Source: Rickettsia typhi | GTDB taxonomy: Bacteria > Pseudomonadota > Alphaproteobacteria > Rickettsiales > UBA1997 | Direction of reading: 5' to 3' | DNA: 6,054 nucleotides | NCBI GenBank assembly: GCA_945874115.1 | Contig: CAMCFD010000088.1 | Coordinates: forward strand, 1 to 6,054 | Shown here: piece after piece, positions 1 through 5,823 of the stretch | How positions within the stretch are numbered: the stretch's first letter is position 1 | Layout: each line of letters starts with the position of its first letter | Position numbers and translations under genes: made by a program | Notes under the pieces: generated by a model | The model's database searches: none | What the model was told of the DNA's origin: nothing | The model's input: only the letters and a program-made list of their open reading frames with translations

Positions 1-416
1 ACTTCTTCAATTTCAACGCCGCCCTCTAAAGACGCCATGAAAACGATTGATTTTGTCGCGCGATCAACAACAGCTGACAAATAATATTCTTTTTTAATGT
101 TTGAACCAGCTTCAACATAAAGGCGCTTAACCAATTTGCCTTCTGGGCCAGTTTGGTGAGTGATTAAAGTCATGCCAAGAATGTCTTTGGCTTTTTGTTC
201 GACTTCTTCGATTGATTTTACGACCTTAACGCCGCCAGCTTTACCGCGGCCTCCGGCGTGAATTTGTGCTTTAACGACGAACACTTTGTTGCCGTTTTGT
301 TCAAGTTGTTTTGCGGCGTCTACTGCTTCTTTGACGGTGAAAGCGGGGTGCCCTTCTGGAGTAGCAACACCGAATTGTTTAAGCAATTGTTTTGCTTGAT
401 ATTCGTGAATATTCAT
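1..416 (-). CDS. sucC: Succinyl-CoA synthetase (ADP-forming) beta subunit, N-terminal part
   Basis: Reverse-strand reading from the ATG at 416-414 gives 138 residues before the window edge, about a third of the usual ~390. It opens MNIHEYQAKQLLKQFGV, the hallmark start of SucC, and continues with the ATP-grasp N-domain: VKAQIHAGGRGKAGGVK (about residues 48-64) with the conserved glycine-rich nucleotide-binding stretch, then YVEAGSNIKKEYYLSAVVDR (about 100-119). The family joins succinyl-CoA hydrolysis to ADP/GDP phosphorylation in the TCA cycle, as a complex with SucD, which would be expected further left. GC is about 45-53% in the lines counted, well above the hem genes next door, which fits a strongly conserved, highly expressed gene. 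It diverges from hemD. Identification is very secure; only the C-terminal part is unseen. Confidence 0.97.
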   Translation of the reverse strand, partial: MNIHEYQAKQLLKQFGVATPEGHPAFTVKEAVDAAKQLEQNGNKVFVVKAQIHAGGRGKAGGVKVVKSIEEVEQKAKDILGMTLITHQTGPEGKLVKRLYVEAGSNIKKEYYLSAVVDRATKSIVFMASLEGGVEIEE

Positions 417-449
417 TGAAAAATATATTAAATTAAAAACAGAACTGTT

Positions 450-477
450 ATTATAGTGATAAATTAAATAAAATCAA
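450..477 (-). promoter_or_regulatory. Probable sigma-70 type promoter of sucC
   Basis: On the reverse strand a perfect TATAAT (455-450) is preceded after 16 bases by TTGATT (477-472), four of six matches to TTGACA. Transcription would start near 443, leaving a leader of about 27 bases before the sucC ATG at 416. The leader is A/T only in its last 20 bases and has no purine-rich ribosome-binding site. No comparably good promoter is visible for hemD on the other strand of this 197-base divergent gap. Confidence 0.55.
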
Positions 478-613
478 CAATTATTTGTTTTTTTAAGTTT
501 TTTAGCGATAAAACGCGGCTTTGATAAAGAGTTTGTCTACAGTTAGCGACGATTATTTGAGAACGGTGAGATAGTTGGCGAAATCGTTTTTTGTTTGTAA
601 AAATAATTAAATA

Positions 614-1324
614 ATGAAACCGAAAATTTTAATAACGCGACCGCAAAATGAAGCGCGCGAATTGGCTTTTTACCTAGAAAATAAAGGATTTGAAGCGATA
701 ATTGAGCCGATTTTTAGCGTAAAATCAAGCGAAATTACAGAAAAATTTGCTGAAAATGAAATTCAGGCCATAATTTTAACCAGCATTGGTGCAAATGAAG
801 CATTTTTGGCGGCAAATTTTGCTAAAAATGTTAAAATTTTTACGATTGGTGAGAAAACTGCGCAAAAATTGCTGCAAAATGGTTATGAAAATGTGATTTT
901 TCCTAAAATTTCGAATTTCTTGGCCTTAAAAGAGTTGATTCTTGAAAATTGCGATAAAAATAAAGGAAAAATATTATATTTTTGCGGAAATTTTATCACT
1001 TTTGATTTTGCGAAATGGCTTGAAAGCGAAGGTTTTTTAGCGCAAAAAATTCTTGCTTATAAAATTGAATATAAAGATTCTTTCTCATCGGACTTTTTAA
1101 ATAAAATCAAATCGCAAAAAATTGATTATGTTTTAGTTTTTTCGAAAAATGCGGCGAAAAATCTCTATTTTTTGGTAAAAAACCACAATTTGCTTGAATA
1201 TTTTGAAGATTCGATGATAATTGGCTTTAGCGACGAAATTATGCGCAAAATAAAAGAAATCGGTTTTAAAAACTTTGGAAATTTTCGAGAAATTTCAGCC
1301 CTAAAAAATTTTTATAATTTATGA
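614..1324 (+). CDS. hemD: Uroporphyrinogen-III synthase
   Basis: A 236-residue protein, close to the family's usual 240-260. HemD closes hydroxymethylbilane with inversion of ring D to give uroporphyrinogen III in the cytoplasm, a branch point of heme synthesis. The family is weakly conserved in sequence, but several marks are present: ILITRP at the N-terminus (residues 5-10), the LTSIGANEAF segment (55-64) matching the usual TS.nGv motif, IGEKTA (78-83) matching the conserved vG..Ta motif, and SKNAAKN (177-183) in the second lobe. The two-lobed alternating alpha/beta pattern is apparent. No Shine-Dalgarno sequence precedes the ATG; the upstream bases are A/T only. hemC, often just upstream, is absent here. 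The stop overlaps the next gene's start (ATGA), so the two are probably translationally coupled, and this neighbour supports the call. Confidence 0.88.
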   Translation: MKPKILITRPQNEARELAFYLENKGFEAIIEPIFSVKSSEITEKFAENEIQAIILTSIGANEAFLAANFAKNVKIFTIGEKTAQKLLQNGYENVIFPKISNFLALKELILENCDKNKGKILYFCGNFITFDFAKWLESEGFLAQKILAYKIEYKDSFSSDFLNKIKSQKIDYVLVFSKNAAKNLYFLVKNHNLLEYFEDSMIIGFSDEIMRKIKEIGFKNFGNFREISALKNFYNL

Positions 1325-2205
1325 GTGATAATGCAAGAAAGAGTGGATTTTTTAGTAAAGTCGTAATCTTGACAATCGTTGGCGCCATTGGTTATTTTGG
1401 TTATGGTTATTATAAAAATGAAGTTAGAAAAAATCACTCAAAACAAGAACTTGGCAAATTTGATAATATTGAAAGCGACATTTTTGATTTAAGTGATAAT
1501 TCAATTTCTGCGGATAGCGGATCTTACGCGAAGCTTGACGAACACAAGCTTTCAGAGCTTACAATCACTGAATTGCGCGAGGGTGGAGCAGAATTTATCT
1601 ATCAACTTTTGCTTTATAATCAAGTTCAAATTGCAGGATTGAAGTCGTCGATGCAAATTTTGAAAGAGGATTTTAAAAAATATAAATCGCAAGAAAAAAT
1701 TGCAAAAATGACTTTGGTTTATGTTGATTTGAGGCAAAAAATTTATCAAGGAAAAAATTACACAAAATCTTTGCAGAGCTTTGAAATATTGGCTTCAGGC
1801 GATAAAAAACTCGAAGAAAAAATTGATAATCTGAAAATAAATTTGCAAAATTTTTATAGTTTTGATGTCTTGAGTGTTCATTTTTCGAAGATCATTCCAA
1901 GTTTAATTGCGACTAAAAATCATAATTTCGAAGGTAGTTTTTCTGAAAAATTGCGCTTTAGTTTTGCAAAAATTATAACAATTCGCAAACTTGATGAAAA
2001 TGGCGCCGATATTGATGGTGCAATCGTTAGAATAGAAAAATCTTTGCGTGACGAAGATTGTCAAAATGCGCTTTTAATTGCGAATTCGGCTGAGGGAAAA
2101 TATAAAAAAATTCTCGAAACATTTATCGCAGAATTAAATTTTTCGTGCGAAGTTAAAAAAAGCGATGAAGGAATTTTGTTATATTTAGAAAGTTTAGCTT
2201 TATAG
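1321..2205 (+). CDS. Mitofilin/Mic60-like inner-membrane protein (COG4223 type)
   Basis: A 294-residue protein with one N-terminal membrane segment (about residues 12-31, preceded by positive charges) and a large soluble part that should face the periplasm. Residues 85-125 are helical and could form a short coiled coil. Two parts recall the mitofilin C-terminal domain: LRQKIYQGKNYTKSLQSFE (137-155), fitting the family pattern 'l..Ai..G.pf..eL..l', and the stretch 215-272, with IRKLDENG followed by AIVRIEKSLRDEDCQNAL, fitting 'lv.vR... a....ie.aL..gdl..Al'. Alphaproteobacterial Mic60 relatives are known to be encoded beside hemD and hemY, exactly this position. In those bacteria Mic60 shapes inner-membrane invaginations and contacts outer-membrane proteins. 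It is shorter than typical alphaproteobacterial members, mainly through a reduced coiled-coil region. The family call rests on order plus these motifs; the function is inferred. Confidence 0.68.
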   Translation: MSDNARKSGFFSKVVILTIVGAIGYFGYGYYKNEVRKNHSKQELGKFDNIESDIFDLSDNSISADSGSYAKLDEHKLSELTITELREGGAEFIYQLLLYNQVQIAGLKSSMQILKEDFKKYKSQEKIAKMTLVYVDLRQKIYQGKNYTKSLQSFEILASGDKKLEEKIDNLKINLQNFYSFDVLSVHFSKIIPSLIATKNHNFEGSFSEKLRFSFAKIITIRKLDENGADIDGAIVRIEKSLRDEDCQNALLIANSAEGKYKKILETFIAELNFSCEVKKSDEGILLYLESLAL

Positions 2206-2263
2206 CTTTGAGAGCTTTGGACGTTTGGTTTGCAAGATTTATAACTTAGTTGAAAAAATAAAT

Positions 2264-2767
2264 ATGTTTACGATTTTGTGGATTTTATTCGCGGCCGCCG
2301 TGATCAGTTTTGGCGTGTCGTGGCTTGCAGATAACAATGGAGAAGTGATAATTAATTGGTTTGGATATCAATTGACAACCGACACTTTGACGGCGCTTTT
2401 TCTGGTTGTTTTGTTGATGCTTATAATTGCGATTTTTTCTTATTTAGTTGCGCGAATTTTTGCTTTGAATTTTCCTAATATTTTTAAAATATTCTTCAAA
2501 AAGACTTATGTTTCAAGGCTCGAGACGATTATAAAAAGACATAATAAAGCGTTTGATGAATTGACGAAACTTTTGCAAAATATTGATGAAAAAGATGTTA
2601 GAAATGCAAAAAATCTGCGTAAAAAATTCGCAACTTTGGTGAAAAATAAACAGATTAACGATTTTTTGTCGAATAAAATTGAGGCTTTAGAGGGCGATTC
2701 TGATTTTGTAAAAATTGTAAAAAAAGTTAAAGAGTTTAGATTTAAAAATTTGTTTAGAAAAAAATAG
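2264..2767 (+). CDS. HemY N-terminal-domain protein, truncated form
   Basis: A 167-residue protein starting with MFTILWILFAAAVISFGVSW, followed by LADNNGEVIINWFGYQL (21-37) and a second membrane segment (about 42-65). This is the distinctive HemY N-terminal domain: two helices flanking a short loop with the conserved 'D..G.v...w.Gy....' pattern. In other proteobacteria HemY is about 400 residues, the cytoplasmic part being tetratricopeptide repeats; here only about 85 charged helical residues follow (80-167), enough for one or two helix pairs. The open frame extends upstream to a TTG at 2225, but the ATG at 2264 gives the exact family N-terminus, so I chose it. HemY proteins are associated with heme/porphyrin genes but have no firmly settled biochemical role, and this family is distinct from the protoporphyrinogen oxidase also named HemY. 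It lies 58 bases after the mitofilin-like gene. No Shine-Dalgarno is visible. Confidence 0.8.
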   Translation: MFTILWILFAAAVISFGVSWLADNNGEVIINWFGYQLTTDTLTALFLVVLLMLIIAIFSYLVARIFALNFPNIFKIFFKKTYVSRLETIIKRHNKAFDELTKLLQNIDEKDVRNAKNLRKKFATLVKNKQINDFLSNKIEALEGDSDFVKIVKKVKEFRFKNLFRKK

Positions 2768-2788
2768 TTTATTGATTAATTTATTGAA

Positions 2789-3634
2789 ATGAAAATGAAA
2801 AATATTGCTCAAATTATTGAAAATGCTTTTGAAAATCGCGGCGAAATAAATTTTGCGCTTAAGGGTGAAATTCGCGATGCAGTTGGTGAGGTGTTGAATT
2901 TGCTTGACTGTGGCAAATTAAGAATTTGCGAAAAGCAAGATGGAAAATGGATTACTCATCAATGGGTGAAGAAGGCGATTTTATTGTCATTTCGCTTGAA
3001 TGATAATTATTTAAGCAGCCATAAATCTGTAAGCGGCGATGCGGTTAATTTTTTCGATAAAGTGCCGTTGAAATTTGCGAATTGGGGTGAAGAAAATTTC
3101 CGTCAAGCTGGCTTTCGTGCCTTGCCCGGAGCCGTAGTGCGCCATTCTGCATTCATCGCAAAAAACGTGGTTTTGATGCCGTCCTTCGTTAATTTGGGCG
3201 CTTATGTTGACGAGGGCACGATGATTGACACTTGGGCAACCGTTGGGTCTTGCGCGCAAATCGGTAAACATTGCCACATTTCTGGCGGAACGGGAATTGG
3301 CGGCGTTTTAGAGCCACTTCAAGCGAATCCAGTTATTATTGAAGATAATTGTTTTATTGGTGCAAGAAGTGAGATTGCAGAAGGCGTGATTGTTGAAACT
3401 GGTTCGGTGATTTCGATGGGTGTGTTTATTGGTGCGTCGACGAAAATTATTGATCGCGAAAGTGGTGAAATTTTTTATGGACGCGTTCCAGCTTATTCGG
3501 TCGTGGTTGCGGGCAATGTTGCGTCGAACAAAGGTAATATCAAAGATTTATCGCTTTATGCGGCGGTGATTGTGAAAAAAGTTGACGAAAAAACGCGCTC
3601 AAAAACTTCGGTAAATGATTTGTTGCGCGATTGA
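2789..3634 (+). CDS. dapD: 2,3,4,5-tetrahydropyridine-2,6-dicarboxylate N-succinyltransferase
   Basis: A 281-residue protein, matching the family length (about 275-285). It transfers succinyl from succinyl-CoA to tetrahydrodipicolinate in the succinylase branch of the DAP/lysine pathway, feeding peptidoglycan and lysine. An N-terminal helical domain (1-105) is followed by the left-handed beta-helix of hexapeptide repeats (about 110-245). Near-invariant family segments are present: VVLMPSFVNLGAYVDEGTM (127-145), IDTWATVGSCAQIG (146-159) with the Asp141 and Trp149 region, GIGGVLEPLQANPVIIED (169-186), GARSEIAEGV (191-200) and GRVPAYSVVVAGN (231-243). Two in-frame ATGs (2789 and 2795) could start it; the first is annotated. 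It follows the HemY-like gene by 21 bases, so it is probably cotranscribed. GC rises to about 52% over 3121-3300, against about a third in the first part. Certain call. Confidence 0.97.
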   Translation: MKMKNIAQIIENAFENRGEINFALKGEIRDAVGEVLNLLDCGKLRICEKQDGKWITHQWVKKAILLSFRLNDNYLSSHKSVSGDAVNFFDKVPLKFANWGEENFRQAGFRALPGAVVRHSAFIAKNVVLMPSFVNLGAYVDEGTMIDTWATVGSCAQIGKHCHISGGTGIGGVLEPLQANPVIIEDNCFIGARSEIAEGVIVETGSVISMGVFIGASTKIIDRESGEIFYGRVPAYSVVVAGNVASNKGNIKDLSLYAAVIVKKVDEKTRSKTSVNDLLRD

Positions 3635-3747
3635 TTTATTGACCGATGTTTCTTAATGGTTGCTTGATATATAAGTGTCGCCGGTAATTATTTTTTTAAT
3701 TTGACGTGGCGAAAAATTACCTAAAAAATTCTTAAAAGAACAAAATT

Positions 3748-4338
3748 ATGTTATTTGACATAAAATTATTGGCTATTATAATTTTTGCGATATATAGTTT
3801 TATTCTTTTTATAAACCTGAAAAGCCTTGTCAACATTGCCTCAAACCTCGTCATAAATCATTTGATTTTAATTTTATTTTTAAGTTTGACGATTACGAAT
3901 CAAAATTTATTCAAAGAAACTGTTTTAATTTTAATTCTATATTTAATCGCCAATGTTTTTTTGTTAGTTAATCAAGGCGAGATTGCGAAAGTTCGTAAAA
4001 AAGTTAAAGATAAAATGCCAGATTTGTGGGTTTTAGCACTTGTTTTTGTTAGTGTTGTCGTGGTTTTCTTCTCGACAATTTTTCTGGCAAAAACAACGAT
4101 TAACAACTTGAAAATTGAACAAGAAAGTCAAGTTTTGGTTGAGATTCAAGGTGATAAAAATATCGAAACTGTTGCGCAAGAAAACGTTAAAACTCCTCGT
4201 CAGCAAAGGCTTGAAGCGAAATTGCAAAATAATTATTTATTTAAAAGATCGAGCGAAGTCATAATGTTAATCTGTTTTATTTTACCTTTTTTATTGATTA
4301 TTTCATCGAAAAAATTTCTTAACAAATCTTTAATATGA
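3748..4338 (+). CDS. Unrecognised five-helix membrane protein
   Basis: I do not recognise this 196-residue protein with confidence. Five hydrophobic segments are visible at about 5-23, 33-50, 55-74, 93-115 and 168-187. Between the third and fourth lies a basic loop (80-90, with KVRKKVKDK), and between the fourth and fifth a polar 50-residue loop (116-166) rich in Glu, Gln, Asn and Lys. The first three segments vaguely recall Mrp/Mnh antiporter subunit F, and the overall 2+1+1+1 layout recalls NuoJ, but the diagnostic residues of either are not evident. Its TGA overlaps the pyrD ATG as ATGA, implying coupled translation; that alone does not show a role in pyrimidine synthesis, though both would act at the inner membrane. 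A 113-base gap with inverted repeats separates it from dapD. The frame is well supported by length, composition and overlap; function unknown. Confidence 0.75.
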   Translation: MLFDIKLLAIIIFAIYSFILFINLKSLVNIASNLVINHLILILFLSLTITNQNLFKETVLILILYLIANVFLLVNQGEIAKVRKKVKDKMPDLWVLALVFVSVVVVFFSTIFLAKTTINNLKIEQESQVLVEIQGDKNIETVAQENVKTPRQQRLEAKLQNNYLFKRSSEVIMLICFILPFLLIISSKKFLNKSLI

Positions 4339-5456
4339 GTTTTTATAAATTATTGAAACCCTTGATTTTCAAGCTTGAAAGTGAGAAAGCTCATAATTTG
4401 GCGATTGATTTTTTAAAATATTTTCCAAATTTAGCAACAGCTTTTTCGCTTAATGAAAAGCGCGAAAATTTGTGCCAAAATATTTGCGGATTTGAGTTTG
4501 AAAATCCAGTTGGAATGTCGGCTGGTTTTGATAAAAATGCGCAAATTGTGAAAGCTTTGCATAAATTTGGATTTGGTTTTGTTGAAGCGGGAACAGTCAC
4601 GCCAATGCCGCAAGCAGGAAACGATAAGCCAAGAATTTTTAGGCTTGAAAAAGACGAAGCAATAATAAATCGACTCGGTTTTAACAATAAAGGCGCAGAA
4701 TTTTTCGCTAAAAATATCGAAAATTTGAATTTGTCGATTGCGCAAAGCGGCACTGAGAGTGGTGCGAAAAATAATAAGAAAAAAATAATCTTGGGTGTCA
4801 ATATCGGCAAAAATAAAGACACGCAAAGTGCGCTTGACGATTATCTTTTTTTGCTCGAGAAATTTTATGAGAAGGCTTCTTACATAACGCTTAACGTGTC
4901 TTCGCCGAATACGAAAAATTTGCGTGATTTGCAAGATGAAAAACAGCTTGACGGATTTTTGTCAGAAATTATGTCGCTTAAAGATCAGCTGAAAATTGTT
5001 CATAAAAAAGAAACGCCGATATGGCTTAAACTGGCGCCAGACTTGACTTGGAAACAGCAAGAAAAAATTGCAGAAATCGCGCTTCAAAATAAAATTTCTG
5101 CGCTGATAATTTCAAACACAACAATTGATCGCCCAGAAAGTTTGCTTAGCTTCAATAAAAAAGAGCAGGGCGGTCTTAGTGGCAAGCCGCTTTTCAAACA
5201 ATCAAATGAAGTTTTGAAGAACTTTTATTCGCTGACGAATGGTCAAATTCCTTTGATTGGAGTTGGCGGAATTTCTAGCGCGAATGATGTTTATGCTAAA
5301 ATAAAACTCGGCGCTTCTTTGGTGCAAATCTATTCGACCCTTATTTATCAAGGATTTGAGGCTGTTGAAAAAATTAACAAAGAATTGAGTCAGCTTATAA
5401 GGCGCGATGGTTTTGAAAATATTTCGCAAGCAATCGGCTTTGAGAATCGCGGTTAG
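4335..5456 (+). CDS. pyrD: Dihydroorotate dehydrogenase (quinone), class 2
   Basis: A 373-residue FMN enzyme that oxidises dihydroorotate to orotate in pyrimidine synthesis and passes electrons to ubiquinone at the inner membrane. The N-terminal helical extension (about 3-30) is the membrane/quinone module that separates class 2 from class 1. Family motifs follow in order: NPVGMSAGFDKN (57-68), GFVEAGTVTPMPQAGNDKPR (81-100), INRLGFNNKG (111-120), GVNIGKN (154-160), TLNVSSPNTKNLR (185-197) with the catalytic base Ser190 of the class 2 type, LKLAPD (231-236) with FMN-contacting Lys232, SNTT (260-263), GGLSG (279-283), GVGGI (309-313) and QIYST (331-335). It is longer than E. coli PyrD (336) mainly through an insert of about 16 residues around 134-150 (Ser/Gly/Asn/Lys-rich) and an extended C-terminus. 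Start overlaps the previous stop. Certain identification. Confidence 0.97.
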   Translation: MSFYKLLKPLIFKLESEKAHNLAIDFLKYFPNLATAFSLNEKRENLCQNICGFEFENPVGMSAGFDKNAQIVKALHKFGFGFVEAGTVTPMPQAGNDKPRIFRLEKDEAIINRLGFNNKGAEFFAKNIENLNLSIAQSGTESGAKNNKKKIILGVNIGKNKDTQSALDDYLFLLEKFYEKASYITLNVSSPNTKNLRDLQDEKQLDGFLSEIMSLKDQLKIVHKKETPIWLKLAPDLTWKQQEKIAEIALQNKISALIISNTTIDRPESLLSFNKKEQGGLSGKPLFKQSNEVLKNFYSLTNGQIPLIGVGGISSANDVYAKIKLGASLVQIYSTLIYQGFEAVEKINKELSQLIRRDGFENISQAIGFENRG

Positions 5457-5474
5457 TTTCGGTGATTTTGCCAA

Positions 5475-5533
5475 TGCGATTTTGTGCTAATTTTAGCTAT
5501 TTATACTTCATAATTTTGGTTTCTAAAATCGCA
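5475..5533. repeat. Inverted repeat just downstream of pyrD
   Basis: TGCGATTTT (5475-5483) and AAAATCGCA (5525-5533) are exact reverse complements, a 9-bp stem enclosing 41 bases. Inside it lies the smaller inverted repeat GCTAATTTTAGC (5486-5497). No T-run follows on either strand, so it is not a typical terminator, though it could protect the 3' end of the pyrD message, which ends 19 bases earlier. Confidence 0.4.
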
Positions 5534-5618
5534 AATAAAATATCTTTTAAGGAAAGGCCGACAAAGAATATAAGATGTGTCAAGTTAAGAAGCGGCGCAA
5601 CAACCTATCTCTAAGTAA

Positions 5619-5653
5619 TTTCGCGCATCTTTATTGTTGAAATTTGCGCGAAA
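5619..5653. repeat. 9-bp inverted repeat with GCGC core
   Basis: TTTCGCGCA (5619-5627) pairs exactly with TGCGCGAAA (5645-5653), leaving a 17-base loop. The GCGCG core stands out in an AT-rich stretch. There is no following T-run. It could be an RNA hairpin or a protein-binding palindrome; nothing in the sequence decides. Confidence 0.4.
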
Positions 5654-5765
5654 CATATCTCAAATGTTGTAAAAAATCTATGATGAAATTATTCGGGAAT
5701 TGGTTCTTGGGGGTTTATAGAATTTTATCGGAGAATTTTTTCGAAACTTGTGATTGTTTTTTAAG

Positions 5766-5796
5766 GCCCGATCTCGAATATTGTTCGAGATCGGGC
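5766..5796. terminator. Strong hairpin, probable bidirectional terminator
   Basis: GCCCGATCTCGAA (5766-5778) and TTCGAGATCGGGC (5784-5796) form a perfect 13-bp stem with a 5-base loop. On the plus strand AAG before and TTT after extend the pairing to 16 pairs including one G-T (5763-5799). It lies between the 3' ends of pyrD (plus) and the minus-strand gene, which is where a shared terminator belongs. The T-run is short (TTT on plus; CTT then A's on minus), so it is not textbook, and a dispersed palindromic repeat is an alternative. Confidence 0.5.
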
Positions 5797-5823
5797 TTTC
5801 GTGCTCAATTGAGAGTTGTTTTT

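Larger units (their letters stand above)
5457..5823. other. Gene-free stretch between convergent genes, rich in inverted repeats
   Basis: These 367 bases follow pyrD and precede the stop of the minus-strand gene. No reading frame here looks like a gene: the longest plus frame (5644-5841, from a TTG) runs through the hairpin at 5766-5796 and has no recognisable content. What the stretch does hold is three perfect inverted repeats, listed separately, at 5475-5533, 5619-5653 and 5766-5796. A TATACT at 5502-5507 could be a -10 box for a plus-strand transcript, but no good -35 lies at the right distance. I saw no tRNA, 4.5S or tmRNA signature. Confidence 0.6.

Noticed and set aside
481..613. Plus-strand promoter for hemD
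   Set aside because: Candidates such as TTGTTT (485-490) with GATAAA (507-512) match poorly, and none is good enough to annotate.
2225..2263. Upstream TTG start that would add 13 residues to the HemY-like protein
   Set aside because: The added residues (VCKIYNLVEKIN) do not belong to the family, while the ATG at 2264 gives the typical HemY N-terminus directly before the first membrane helix.
4391..4934. Two long minus-strand open frames inside pyrD, with others inside the mitofilin-like gene, dapD and the membrane gene
   Set aside because: They lie antisense to well-identified or clearly coding genes and carry no motifs; open antisense frames of this size are expected by chance in coding DNA of this kind.
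5540..5760. tRNA, 4.5S RNA or tmRNA in the gap after pyrD
   Set aside because: No T-loop, anticodon arm, SRP tetraloop motif or tmRNA ends could be seen.
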